The notes under the pieces: generated by a model | What the model was told of the DNA's origin: nothing | Databases searched by the model: none | The model's input: the letters and a program-made list of their open reading frames with translations, nothing else | Made by a program: the position numbers and the translations under genes | Assembly: GCF_008085905.1 (NCBI RefSeq) | Contig: NZ_VSFF01000012.1 | Span: forward strand, 1 to 64,000 | Length of the DNA stretch: 64,000 nt | Direction: 5' to 3' | Source of the DNA: Actinomadura syzygii | GTDB taxonomy: Bacteria; Actinomycetota; Actinomycetes; Streptosporangiales; Streptosporangiaceae | Shown here: positions 33,467-42,149 of the stretch, piece after piece | Layout: each line of letters starts with the position of its first letter | How positions within the stretch are numbered: position 1 is the stretch's first letter

Positions 33467-33946
33467 TCAACGGCGGAACAGGTCGAGGAGCCCGCGGGCC
33501 TTCTCGCGGCGGTTCCAGGCGATCACCGCGAAGACCACGCCGAGCAGGGCCGGGAACGGCACGACCTCGGGGCTGCCGAGCCCGATGTTGGTGATCACCG
33601 CGCCGATCATGACGCCGACCAGCCCGGTGGCGGCGGCGGCGGACAGCCGGGGGATCAGCAGCCCGAGGCCGCCCGCGATCTCGACCGCGCCGGTGAAGTA
33701 GCGGAACCACTGGCCCCAGCCGATGTCCTCGAAGACCTGCACGGCGGTGTGCTCGCCGAACAGCTTCGGCAGGCCGGACGCGACGACCATGAACACGGCC
33801 AGCGCGATCTGCACGGCCCACAGGACCCGGCTCCGCCAGCGGACGCCGGAGCCGGCGGGGGACTGAGCCGCGGTGCCCTGGGAGGTGGCGGCGCCCTGGG
33901 AGGCGGCGGGGGTCTGAGCGGTGGCGGGGGTCCGGGTGGCGGCCAT
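33467..33946 (-). CDS. DoxX family membrane protein
   Basis: 159-aa protein with four membrane segments typical of DoxX: VLWAVQIALAVFMVVASGLP (helix 1), WFRYFTGAVEIAGGLGLLIP (helix 2), a third at LVGVMIGAVITNIGL, and the last ending in FAVIAWNRRE. A Thr/Ala/Gln-rich, low-complexity tail precedes helix 1. In mycobacteria DoxX works with SodA and SseA in an oxidative-stress membrane complex, but those partners are not seen here. The ATG at 33946 has a GAAGGAGA site. It is divergent from the next gene. Confidence 0.85.
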   Translation of the reverse strand: MAATRTPATAQTPAASQGAATSQGTAAQSPAGSGVRWRSRVLWAVQIALAVFMVVASGLPKLFGEHTAVQVFEDIGWGQWFRYFTGAVEIAGGLGLLIPRLSAAAATGLVGVMIGAVITNIGLGSPEVVPFPALLGVVFAVIAWNRREKARGLLDLFRR

Positions 33947-34114
33947 CGTGCTCTCCTTCGGTGGGGGTTCTCGCCAAGGCAGACCAGGGGCGTCCGGAAA
34001 ACTCATCGGTCCTCCGGGGCGAACTTTTGTTCGAATGTGGGAGCGCGGCCGGATCGGGCGAGGCTAAGATCCGCCGGGTATCCAGTCGGCCCGAGAGCAC
34101 AGGGGATGTTCGCC

Positions 34115-34687
34115 ATGGCGCTGCCCGACCGTCCGGACGAGAGGCACCGGCACATCGCCGGACTGTTCACCGACAGGGTCCGCGCCGTGCGGTCGTGGGA
34201 CGTCCCGTCCCCGGTCCCCGACTGGACCGCGCGCGACGTCGTCCGGCACCTGACCGGATGGTTCCCGGGGTTCCTGGCGTCCGGCGCGGGCATCGAGCTG
34301 CCGCACGGCCCCTCGGTGGACGACGACCCCGTCGCCGCCTGGCAGGTCCATTGCGACGGCGTGCAGGCCGTCCTGGACGATCCCGGCACGGCCGACCGGG
34401 AATTCAGCAATCCGCACACCGGAAATCTGCCGCTCGCTGCCGCGATCGACCAGTTCTACACCGCTGACGTGTTCATGCACACCTGGGATCTTTCGCGGGC
34501 CACCGGCCAGGACGATCGGCTCGACCCCGACTTCTGCGCGCGGCTCCTCGGCGGCATGGAGGGAATGGAGGACGTCCTCCGCTCCTCGGGCCAGTACGGC
34601 GCCCGGGTCGACGTCCCCGCCGACGCGGATATCCAGACCAAACTGATAGGTTTTATAGGCCGCGATCCATTCTGGTCGGGCGCCTGA
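34115..34687 (+). CDS. TIGR03086-type DinB-fold protein
   Basis: 190-aa protein of the actinobacterial TIGR03086/DinB-like group. The metal-binding signatures are WTARDVVRHLTGWFPGF and FYTADVFMHTWDLSRATGQ, which place two His as expected. The end (QTKLIGFIGRDPFW) is family-typical. The second of two close ATGs is favoured because AGGGG lies 9 bases before it. It may be a mycothiol-dependent enzyme; no substrate can be named. It is the last gene before a 569-base gap leading to the lanthipeptide cluster. Confidence 0.78.
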   Translation: MALPDRPDERHRHIAGLFTDRVRAVRSWDVPSPVPDWTARDVVRHLTGWFPGFLASGAGIELPHGPSVDDDPVAAWQVHCDGVQAVLDDPGTADREFSNPHTGNLPLAAAIDQFYTADVFMHTWDLSRATGQDDRLDPDFCARLLGGMEGMEDVLRSSGQYGARVDVPADADIQTKLIGFIGRDPFWSGA

Positions 34688-35256
34688 ACGAGCTCGGCGC
34701 CGCCCCGTCCCGTGCGAATGGGGGCGGCCGTCACGACCTTCGCCGAACGTCGGAAAGGCTTACGGCGTAGGGGATGCGGGCATGTCGGACGGCTGCCCGA
34801 GTGCTCCGTCGCGACCCTTTTGACCAGTGTTCGATCACATCGCGTGACGGTTCGTAGCACATCTCCAGGACGCCGTGCCAGCGGCGCGCGTGGCAGTCTT
34901 CGGCCATGACCCGGACCAAAACCGATTCGGAGTCAAATTGGCGGAAGCCCCGCCGATCTGCCAGTCAGCAAAGCTGGACATAGTTCACATTTTGGTCTTC
35001 TCTCCGGCTTCGTCCGGCTCTGTCGTCACACTCGTCACCCGACGACTTTCCGCTGAGTAAGGTTTCTATTCCGCCGCAGTAAAGATCAGTTGTTAGTCCC
35101 CTCTGGCGCTTTTCGGGGATTCGTGGCTACCGTGTCCTCGTTCGCCCTGAGACGCACATTGATCGGTGGAAATGATCGATCGATAAAGGGCGGACCGGAC
35201 CACATCGCGTGGTCCACCGAGGCCGGCGGAACGGGAAAGAGGGCGGCGAACCCAGC
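34688..35256. other. Leader region before the lanthipeptide cluster
   Basis: 569 bases with no supported gene and relatively low G+C (for example ATTGATCGG, GATCGATCGATAAAGG near 35174-35188). Close to the lanL start it holds GGACCAC-N5-GTGGTCC (35197-35215), a perfect 7-base inverted repeat that could be an operator or sit in the leader RNA. The promoter of the lanthipeptide operon should be here. Confidence 0.45.
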
Positions 35257-38160
35257 ATGGCGGAATTCAATTTCAGCGTCTTCTCCGGGGCCGCGGCCCC
35301 GGAGTCCGGCGACGCCCGCCTGACCGAGGTGCTCGACCGGGCGCTCGCCGCGCTTCCCGCCCCGTCCGGCTGGACCGTCCGCCGCAGCCCCGTGTGGCGG
35401 CACCTCACCCGCGACGGCGGCGGCTGTCCCGCGCAGGGGTGGAAGCTGCACGTCTCGGCGACGCCCGCGTCGGCCGAGGAGGTGCTCGACCGGGCGCTCG
35501 CGGTCCTCCTCGCCGGAGGCTCCTCGTTCAAGTTCGCGGCGAGCCACGACCAGGTCGCGGTGCTGAACGCGCGGAACACCTCGCGCGGCCACTCGGGCAA
35601 GTTCCTCACCGTCTACCCCGGGAGCGACGACGAGGCCGTCCGGCTGGCGGCGGAGCTGCACGAGGCGACGGCGGGGCTCGCCGGGCCGCGCATCCTGTCC
35701 GACCGCCAGTACGCGCCGGGCAGCCTCGTGCACTACCGGTACGGCGCGTTCGTCGAGGACCGCCGGATCACCAACGACGGGTTCTACGCCTGGATGATCC
35801 TCGACCCCGACGGCAACCCGGTGGAGGACCGGCGCGCCGGCACCTACCAGCCGCCCTCCTGGGTGACCTCCCCCTTCCCCGACCGCCCCGCGAGCGCGGG
35901 CGGCGGCGACGGGCAGGGGGAGATCCTCATCGGGACGCGCTTCGCGGTGCGCGAGGCGATCCGGCACACCAACAAGGGCGGCGTCTACCGCGCGCTCGAC
36001 ACCCGGACGGGCGAGCCGGTCGTCCTCAAGGAGGCGCGCCCGCACGTCGCCGCCGACGAGACCGGGCGGGACATCCGCGACAGCCTCCGGGCGGAGCACC
36101 GCGCCCTCGCCGCCATCGCGCACCTCGGGGTGGCGCCGCGCCCGGTCGAGCTGTTCACGCAGGGCGGCCACCTGTTCCTCGCGGAGGAGATGATCCCGGG
36201 GACCGCGCTGCGGCAGTGGAGCTCGGACCTGATCGTCGTCCGCGGCTGGGGGCCGCACCTGCCCGCCGCGCTGGAGATGGCGGAGCGGCTGACCGGCCTG
36301 ATGATCGCGGCGCACGGCGCCGGGCTGATCGTGCGCGACTTCAACCCGAACAACATCATGGTCCGCCCGGACGGGACGCCCGTCCTCATCGACCTGGAGC
36401 TGGCGGTGCCCGCCGACGATCTCGCGGGCGCGCCGCTGCGCTCGGGCACCCCCGGATACTCCGCGCCGGAGCAGATGGACGGGGCGTCCCCGCACCTCGC
36501 GGCGGACTACTTCAGCCTCGGCGCCACGCTCTGCCACGTGATCACCGCCGGGCCGCCGTACCTGCTGGGGGAGCGTCCGGCGGCGCGTCCGCTGGCCGAG
36601 CGGCTCGCGGAGCTGCTGCGCGCCCGCACCCGCGGCCTGAACCTGCCCGCGCCGGTCATCCCGATGCTGCTCGGGCTGACGGCCGACGACCCCGACCAGC
36701 GCTGGACCCCGGCCCAGGCGCGCGAGGCGCTGGCCGACCTCCGGACCGCCGCCCCCGATACCACCACTGAGGCCGCGTCCGCCCCGGCCGCGAGCGCACC
36801 GGCGGTCAGCGCCCAGAATGCGGGCGTGCCGGCGGCGGACGCGGCGGTCCCGGGCGAGGCGGGCACCGGCGCGGAGCGGCGGGGCGCCGGACGCTCGGAC
36901 GGCCGCCGGGAACGGCTGCGGGAGCAGGCCCGGCAGGCCGTCGCCGGGATCAGCGGACACCTCCTCGCCACCATGACCCCCGGGAACGGCGACGCGCTGT
37001 GGCCCGCGTCGTGCGTCCACGGCGCACCCGATCCGTGCAGCGTCCAGCACGGTGCGGCGGGCGTCCTCGGCGCGCTGGTCCGGTGCCACGAGCTCGCCGC
37101 CGTTCCCGGCCTCCGCCCGGCCGTCGGCGAGGCGGCCCGCTGGACTCTCGCGCGGCTGGACGACGGTTCCGCGCGTCCCGCCGGGCTTTACTTCGGCGCC
37201 GCGGGCGCCGCGTGGGCGGTGCTGGACGCGGGCCTCGCGCTGGACGACCCCGACCTCGTCGACGGCGCCCTCGCCGCCGCCGACCGGCTGCCGTTCGCCG
37301 TCCCCGGCCCCGACATGACCCACGGGACGGCTGGCCTCGGCATGACCGCGCTCCACCTCTGGGCCCGCACCGGGCGCGAGCGGTACGCCGACCGGGCCGT
37401 CGCCGCCGCCGACGCGCTGGTCGACGGGGTTGTGGCGGCGCCGGGCGGTCCGACCTGGAGCACTCCCGCGCAGCACGAGTCCAAGCTCGCCGGGAAGCGG
37501 TTCCACGGGTTCGCGCACGGCGTCGCCGGGGTCGGCTGCTTCCTCATCGCCTGCGCCGAGGCGACCGGCCGCGACGACTACCGGGGCCTCGCCGTCGAGG
37601 TGGGGGAGAGCCTGCTCGACGCGGCGACGATCACCGACCGGGCCGCGATGTGGGGCGCCGGGCACGGCGACGCGCCGACCGCGCCGTTCTGGTGCCACGG
37701 CGCGGCCGGGATCGGCGCGTTCCTCGCGCGGCTCGGCGCGGCGACCGGGGACGAGCGGTTCAACCGGTACGCCGAGCGCGCGGCGCGGGCCGTCCTGGAC
37801 AACCGCTGGCGCGCCGCGCTCGGGCAGTGCCACGGGCTGTCCGGCAACGGCGACTTCCTGCTCGACATGGCGGCCCTCACCGGCGACGACCGCTACCGCG
37901 ACGGCGCGTGGCGGCTCGCCGAGCTCGTCCTCGCCAACCGGGCGCGGCGCGACGGGCACCTCGTGTTCCCCGACGAGTTCGGCCAGGTGTCGGTGACGTG
38001 GGGCGACGGCATGAGCGGCATCCTCGGCTTCCTGCTCCGACTACGGCACGGCGGCGCCCGGATGTGGACGGCGGACGGCGCCGCCGACCTCGCGACCGAC
38101 CTCGCCGCCGACGACGCGGGCGTCCCCGCAGCGGCGCTCGACTCCGGGCGGCTCTCGTGA
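35257..38160 (+). CDS. lanL: Class IV lanthipeptide synthetase LanL
   Basis: 967-aa three-domain enzyme that would phosphorylate Thr (or Ser), eliminate phosphate and close thioether rings. An N-terminal phospho-Ser/Thr lyase region covers about residues 1-210 (FKFAASHDQVAVLNARNTSR, GHSGKFLTVYPG). The kinase (about 225-510) has the ATP Lys258 (VVLKEARPH), catalytic Asp361 (VRDFNPNNIM) and metal Asp379 in DLE instead of DFG. The C-terminal LanC-like cyclase carries the full zinc set: Cys813 (FWCHG), Cys858 and His859 (QCHG). Intact zinc ligands separate it from class III LanKC. An Ala/Pro-rich linker joins kinase and cyclase. The ATG at 35257 begins MAEFNFSVF. The GTG of the peptidase overlaps its stop. 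Confidence 0.9.
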   Translation: MAEFNFSVFSGAAAPESGDARLTEVLDRALAALPAPSGWTVRRSPVWRHLTRDGGGCPAQGWKLHVSATPASAEEVLDRALAVLLAGGSSFKFAASHDQVAVLNARNTSRGHSGKFLTVYPGSDDEAVRLAAELHEATAGLAGPRILSDRQYAPGSLVHYRYGAFVEDRRITNDGFYAWMILDPDGNPVEDRRAGTYQPPSWVTSPFPDRPASAGGGDGQGEILIGTRFAVREAIRHTNKGGVYRALDTRTGEPVVLKEARPHVAADETGRDIRDSLRAEHRALAAIAHLGVAPRPVELFTQGGHLFLAEEMIPGTALRQWSSDLIVVRGWGPHLPAALEMAERLTGLMIAAHGAGLIVRDFNPNNIMVRPDGTPVLIDLELAVPADDLAGAPLRSGTPGYSAPEQMDGASPHLAADYFSLGATLCHVITAGPPYLLGERPAARPLAERLAELLRARTRGLNLPAPVIPMLLGLTADDPDQRWTPAQAREALADLRTAAPDTTTEAASAPAASAPAVSAQNAGVPAADAAVPGEAGTGAERRGAGRSDGRRERLREQARQAVAGISGHLLATMTPGNGDALWPASCVHGAPDPCSVQHGAAGVLGALVRCHELAAVPGLRPAVGEAARWTLARLDDGSARPAGLYFGAAGAAWAVLDAGLALDDPDLVDGALAAADRLPFAVPGPDMTHGTAGLGMTALHLWARTGRERYADRAVAAADALVDGVVAAPGGPTWSTPAQHESKLAGKRFHGFAHGVAGVGCFLIACAEATGRDDYRGLAVEVGESLLDAATITDRAAMWGAGHGDAPTAPFWCHGAAGIGAFLARLGAATGDERFNRYAERAARAVLDNRWRAALGQCHGLSGNGDFLLDMAALTGDDRYRDGAWRLAELVLANRARRDGHLVFPDEFGQVSVTWGDGMSGILGFLLRLRHGGARMWTADGAADLATDLAADDAGVPAAALDSGRLS

Positions 38161-40058
38161 ACGCCGCCGCGACGGACCTCGCCGTCCCGGACCTGCCGCC
38201 GGTCCCGACCCGGTTCGGGTTCGCGTTCTCCGCGGGCGGACGGTGGGCGGCGTGCCTCAGCGCCGTGCTCGACGACGTCACGCTCGAACGCTGGGACCTC
38301 GCCGGTCCGGCGCCGACCCGCCGCGCGCTCGCCTCCACCGACGAAGGCGCCGCCCCCGCGCACACCGCCGACGGGCCGCTCGTCGGCCGCGCCTGCGCCG
38401 TGCTCCCGCTGGACGACGGCCGCGTCCTGGTCGTGCGGCCCGCGACCGGCGACCACGGGGAGCCCGCCGGGCACGGATCCGTCCTCGCGGCGGGACCGGT
38501 CGGCGCGGGCCTGCGGATCACGCGGTCCTGGCAGGTCCCGTCCATGCTCGCCGGGTTCCTGCTCGCCGGTCCCGACCGGACGGCGCTGCTCGTCACCGTC
38601 GAGGACGAGCGGAGTTCGAGGATCTCGCGGCTCACCGCCACCGGGCTCGAAACGGTCCTGCGCGTTCCCGGCGTCCTGTCGGGCGGCGTGTGGATCGACC
38701 GGGGGCGCACCCTCGCCCTGGACCACTCCGAGCCGGGACGCCGCACCGACGGCATCCTCGTCGACCTGCGCGAACGCTCCTGGCGTCGAGTCTGGTCGGT
38801 GTCCGACACCACGTCCGACCGGATCGCCGCGTACAACCCGCGCTCGGGGGCGCTGGCCGTCACCACCACGTCGCCGGGCGTCCAGCAGGCGGGGGCGCAG
38901 CAGACCGGGCTGCGGTTCCCGGACGGCGGACCCGTCCGGTTCCCGGAGACGCTGAACCGGTCGTCCCGGCTCCGGACGCCGCTGACCTTCGACCCGAGCG
39001 GGGAGCACCTCCTCCTCCGGGAGATCCACGGCGCCTCGGCGCGGCTCGCCGTCTACACGCCGGACGCGGACCGCGTCACCCCGGTGCCCGGCCCGCGCGG
39101 CATGCTGTGGGGGCCCGCCCGCTGGGCCGACGACGGCCGGATCCACGTGCGCTTCGCCGCTCCGCACCGTCCGCCGACCCTCGCGACGGCGCCCGGACCG
39201 GCGCCGGGCCCGGCCGGACCGGCCTGGACGTTCGCCCCGGCCGCCCCCGGCGCGGGCCGCGGCTGGCGGCGCGCCGAGCTGATCGAGCTGCCCGGACCGG
39301 CGGGCCCGATCGAGGCGATCGTCTACGGCGACCTCGGCTCCCGCCGCCTCGTGCTGGCGCTGCACGGCGGGCCGCTCGCGGCCTGGCGGTTCGAGTTCGA
39401 GCCGCTGTTCCAGCACCTCGCGGCGGCGGGCGCGGCCGTGGTCGCGCCGAACTACCGGGGCAGCACCGGCTACGGCGAACGGCACCTGCGGCCCGTCCTC
39501 GGCGACTGGGGCGGCCCCGACCTGGACGACGTCGTCCACCTCGGCGGGATGATCGCCCGCGACCGCGACGACGTCGGGCTGCCGCGCCCGGTCGTGCTCG
39601 GCGGGAGCTACGGCGCGTTCCTCGCGCTGCTCGCCGCGTGCCGGTTCCCGGAGCTGTGGTCGGGCTGCGCCGCCCTCGCGCCGTTCACCTCGGCGGACGG
39701 CCTGCGGGCCGCCGCGCCCGGCGCGGTCGGCGACCGCGTCGCCCGGCTCAGCCGGATCGCCGCCCGCGGCGAACCCGGGCCGGGACGCGACGTGCTGGCC
39801 GAATGCGCGTCGCTCACGGTGCCGCTGCTGCTCGCGCACGGCGCGCGGGACGAGATCGTCCCCGTCGCGCAGTCCCGGGCGCTGCGGCGGCGCCTCCTCG
39901 AACTCGGCAGGACCGAAGGAGTCGACTTCGACTACCTGGAGGCCGACGGCGACCACCACGGCGTCGTCCAGGCATGGCCCCCGGTCCTGCGCGAAACGGT
40001 GGTCCGGTTCTGCCTCACGGCGGAGCGGACCTACGCGATCGACCAGGAAAGGAGGTGA
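38157..40058 (+). CDS. S9 family (prolyl oligopeptidase-like) serine peptidase, candidate leader protease
   Basis: 633-aa cytosolic peptidase of the S9 (acylaminoacyl-peptidase/prolyl oligopeptidase) group with an N-terminal propeller-like region and C-terminal alpha/beta hydrolase domain. The catalytic triad is visible: Ser484 in LGGSYGAF, Asp565 in HGARDEIVP, and His600 or His601 in EADGDHHGV. ALHGGPLAAWRF forms the oxyanion part. It starts inside the lanL stop codon (GTGA), and its own stop overlaps the ribosome site of the precursor gene. This tight placement makes it the likely leader peptidase. Prolyl oligopeptidases act this way in some class III systems; for class IV it would be less usual. 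The precursor leader has two Pro (residues 16 and 20). Confidence 0.85.
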   Translation: MNAAATDLAVPDLPPVPTRFGFAFSAGGRWAACLSAVLDDVTLERWDLAGPAPTRRALASTDEGAAPAHTADGPLVGRACAVLPLDDGRVLVVRPATGDHGEPAGHGSVLAAGPVGAGLRITRSWQVPSMLAGFLLAGPDRTALLVTVEDERSSRISRLTATGLETVLRVPGVLSGGVWIDRGRTLALDHSEPGRRTDGILVDLRERSWRRVWSVSDTTSDRIAAYNPRSGALAVTTTSPGVQQAGAQQTGLRFPDGGPVRFPETLNRSSRLRTPLTFDPSGEHLLLREIHGASARLAVYTPDADRVTPVPGPRGMLWGPARWADDGRIHVRFAAPHRPPTLATAPGPAPGPAGPAWTFAPAAPGAGRGWRRAELIELPGPAGPIEAIVYGDLGSRRLVLALHGGPLAAWRFEFEPLFQHLAAAGAAVVAPNYRGSTGYGERHLRPVLGDWGGPDLDDVVHLGGMIARDRDDVGLPRPVVLGGSYGAFLALLAACRFPELWSGCAALAPFTSADGLRAAAPGAVGDRVARLSRIAARGEPGPGRDVLAECASLTVPLLLAHGARDEIVPVAQSRALRRRLLELGRTEGVDFDYLEADGDHHGVVQAWPPVLRETVVRFCLTAERTYAIDQERR

Positions 40059-40063
40059 ACACC

Positions 40064-40216
40064 ATGGACACGTTCGACGGCGACCTCGTGGCCGCTCTGC
40101 AGGAGCTGCCGGAGACCGACCCGATCGAGATCGACGGCGTCCAGCTGGGCGGCACGTGCGCGTGCACCGGTCTGCTGACCCTGCTGAACACGATCTGCAT
40201 CGGCGTCACCTGCTAG
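40064..40216 (+). CDS. lanA: Class IV lanthipeptide precursor, venezuelin-like
   Basis: 50-aa precursor. The leader is acidic and contains ALQELPETDP. The core region starts around residue 29 and holds Thr 31, 35, 39, 43 and 49 with Cys 32, 34, 45 and 50. From memory it closely resembles venezuelin precursor VenA, sharing LPETDP, GLLTLLNT and CIG. The core has no Ser, so every ring would be a methyllanthionine-type ring. Thr35 sits where venezuelin has Val, giving one extra dehydration site, and the peptide ends on Cys. GGAGGTG lies 6 bases before the ATG and is part of the preceding gene's end. A strong hairpin follows. Confidence 0.93.
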   Translation: MDTFDGDLVAALQELPETDPIEIDGVQLGGTCACTGLLTLLNTICIGVTC

Positions 40217-40274
40217 TACGACGCATCCCATGCGGAACCCGGGACCCCTGAGAAAGACCCCGGCCCGCAGAACC

Positions 40275-40310
40275 CCGGTCACGGACCGGCAACAGCCGGT
40301 CCGTGACCGG
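40275..40310 (+). terminator. 16-base hairpin between precursor and transporter genes
   Basis: A perfect 16-base stem (40275-40290 with 40295-40310) with an AACA loop, 58 bases after the precursor stop. It lacks a U tract. Such hairpins after lanthipeptide precursors usually stop most transcripts or protect the short precursor mRNA, so precursor is made in excess over exporter. The role here is inferred. Confidence 0.8.
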
Positions 40311-40364
40311 ACCCACCTCTGATTCTAGAAAGACTTCGGCCAGAACGGAACGGAGCCGACCAGG

Positions 40365-42149
40365 GTGGTCCGGAAACCGACGGTCGACGCGGCGCCCGGC
40401 GGGTCCGCCCTCCTCCGCGCCGGAGGACGGCGGCTGATGCGCGCCGCCGTCCGCCGCTTCCGGGTGCGGATGGGCGTGCTCGCGGCGCTCACCGCCGTCC
40501 GCGTCGCGGCGACGCTGACCACGCCGGTGATGCTCGCCCGCGCGATCGACGCCGCGCAGGCGCAGGAGAACCTGGGCGCGGCGACGACGGCGCTCGCGGT
40601 GACGCTCGGCGTCGCGATCCTGGCCGACGCGGGGGAGGACGTCCTCGGCGCCTACTGCGGCAGCCACCTCACCGCCTGGCTCCGGCACCGGATGCTCGGC
40701 CGCGTCCTGGCGCTCGGGCCGCAGGGCCGGCGGCGGTTTCCCACGGGGGACGTCCTCTCCCGGCTGACCGAGAGCGCTTCGGGGCCCGCGGCGTTCCCCG
40801 TCCTGCTGCTGGCAGCGGCGGCCGCGATCGCGTCCACGGCGGGCGCGGTGATCGCGCTCGCGCTCATCGACTGGTGGCTCGCCGCCGCGTTCGCGGCGAG
40901 CGTGCCGCCGCTGGTCCTGGCGCTGCGGGTGTTCGTCGTCCAGGCCACCGAGCCGTTCGCGCGCTACCAGATCTCCCAGGCCGCCATCGCCACCCGGCTG
41001 CTGGACGCCCGGCAGGGCATCCGGACGATCCAGGCGAGCGGCACCGCCGACGCCGAGGCCCGGCGGATCCTCGCGCCGCTCCCCGAACTGCGCGAAGCCG
41101 GACGGGAGACGTGGGAGGTGCAGGGCCGGGTGAGCCGGCGGCTGGCGCTGCTCGCCCCGCTCACCCAGGTCGTGGTCGTCGCCGTCGCCGGGGTGCGGCT
41201 CGCCACGGGCGACGTCACCACCGGCCAGCTCGTGGCGAGCGCGTCCTACGCGGCGATGGCGGTCGCGTCGGCGTCGCTGTTCGACACCTTCGTCCAACTG
41301 CTCAACTGCCAGGTCGGCGCGGGACGGATCGAGGAGGTCCTGGCGGCCGTCCCAGCGGTGCGGCCGCCCGCGCGGCCCCGTCCCGTCCCGGACGGGCCCG
41401 GACGGCTCCGCCTCCGGCGGGTCACCGTCCGGGCCGGGGGCCGCGCCGTCCTCGACGGCCTCGACCTGGACGTGCCGCCCGGCGCCGCCGTCGCCGTCGT
41501 CGGCGCGTCCGGCGCCGGGAAGAGCCTGCTCGTGGCGACGATCGGACGGCTCCTCGACCCCGACGACGGGCACGTGGAGCTCGACGGCGTGCCCGTGACC
41601 GCGCTTCCGCTCCCGCGGTTGCGGCACGCCGTCGCCTACGCCTTCGAACGTCCCGCGCCGCTCGGTGCCACCGTGCACGACACGATCGCCTACGCCCGTC
41701 CGGACGCGACGCGCGCCGAGGTCCGCCGCGCCGCGCGGGCCGCCGCCGCCGACGACTTCGTCCGGGCGCTGCCCGAGGGATACGACACGCCCCTCGCGCG
41801 TGCCCCGTTCTCCGGCGGCGAGCTGCAGCGGCTCGGGCTGGCGCGGGCCGCCCTCGCCGACGCGCGGATCGTCGTCCTCGACGACGCCACGAGCAGCCTC
41901 GACACGGCCACCGAGCTGAAGGTGACCGAGGCGCTGCGGCGCGTCCTCGCCGGACGCACCAGCCTGGTCGTGGCGCGCCGTCCGGCCACGGCCGCCCGCG
42001 CCGACCTCGTCGCCTGGCTCGACGCGGGCCGGATCCGGGCGCTCGCGCCGCACGCCGAGCTGTGGCCGGACCCCGGCTACCGCGCCGTGTTCGACGCGCG
42101 GCCCGCGGCGGACGGCGCCGCCGCGCCGGAACCGGCCGCGGGCGCATGA
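40365..42149 (+). CDS. ABC exporter half-transporter with degenerate nucleotide-binding domain
   Basis: 594-aa half-transporter with a six-helix membrane domain (residues about 30-320) and a C-terminal ATPase. Walker A VVGASGAGKSLL and signature FSGGELQRL are intact. The catalytic positions are altered: Walker B reads VVLDDATSSLD (Asp instead of Glu), the switch His is lost (VVARRPATA), and the Q-loop shows AYAFERPAPLG. It therefore forms the non-hydrolysing site of a heterodimer with the next gene, which it overlaps by ATGA. It probably exports the lanthipeptide. The GTG start lies 55 bases after the hairpin. Confidence 0.88.
   Translation: MVRKPTVDAAPGGSALLRAGGRRLMRAAVRRFRVRMGVLAALTAVRVAATLTTPVMLARAIDAAQAQENLGAATTALAVTLGVAILADAGEDVLGAYCGSHLTAWLRHRMLGRVLALGPQGRRRFPTGDVLSRLTESASGPAAFPVLLLAAAAAIASTAGAVIALALIDWWLAAAFAASVPPLVLALRVFVVQATEPFARYQISQAAIATRLLDARQGIRTIQASGTADAEARRILAPLPELREAGRETWEVQGRVSRRLALLAPLTQVVVVAVAGVRLATGDVTTGQLVASASYAAMAVASASLFDTFVQLLNCQVGAGRIEEVLAAVPAVRPPARPRPVPDGPGRLRLRRVTVRAGGRAVLDGLDLDVPPGAAVAVVGASGAGKSLLVATIGRLLDPDDGHVELDGVPVTALPLPRLRHAVAYAFERPAPLGATVHDTIAYARPDATRAEVRRAARAAAADDFVRALPEGYDTPLARAPFSGGELQRLGLARAALADARIVVLDDATSSLDTATELKVTEALRRVLAGRTSLVVARRPATAARADLVAWLDAGRIRALAPHAELWPDPGYRAVFDARPAADGAAAPEPAAGA

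Noticed and set aside
40064..40216. Class III (LanKC) rather than class IV assignment of the lanthipeptide
   Set aside because: Both zinc-binding motifs (WCHG and CHG) are intact in the synthetase, and the precursor is venezuelin-like; class III cyclases lack these ligands.
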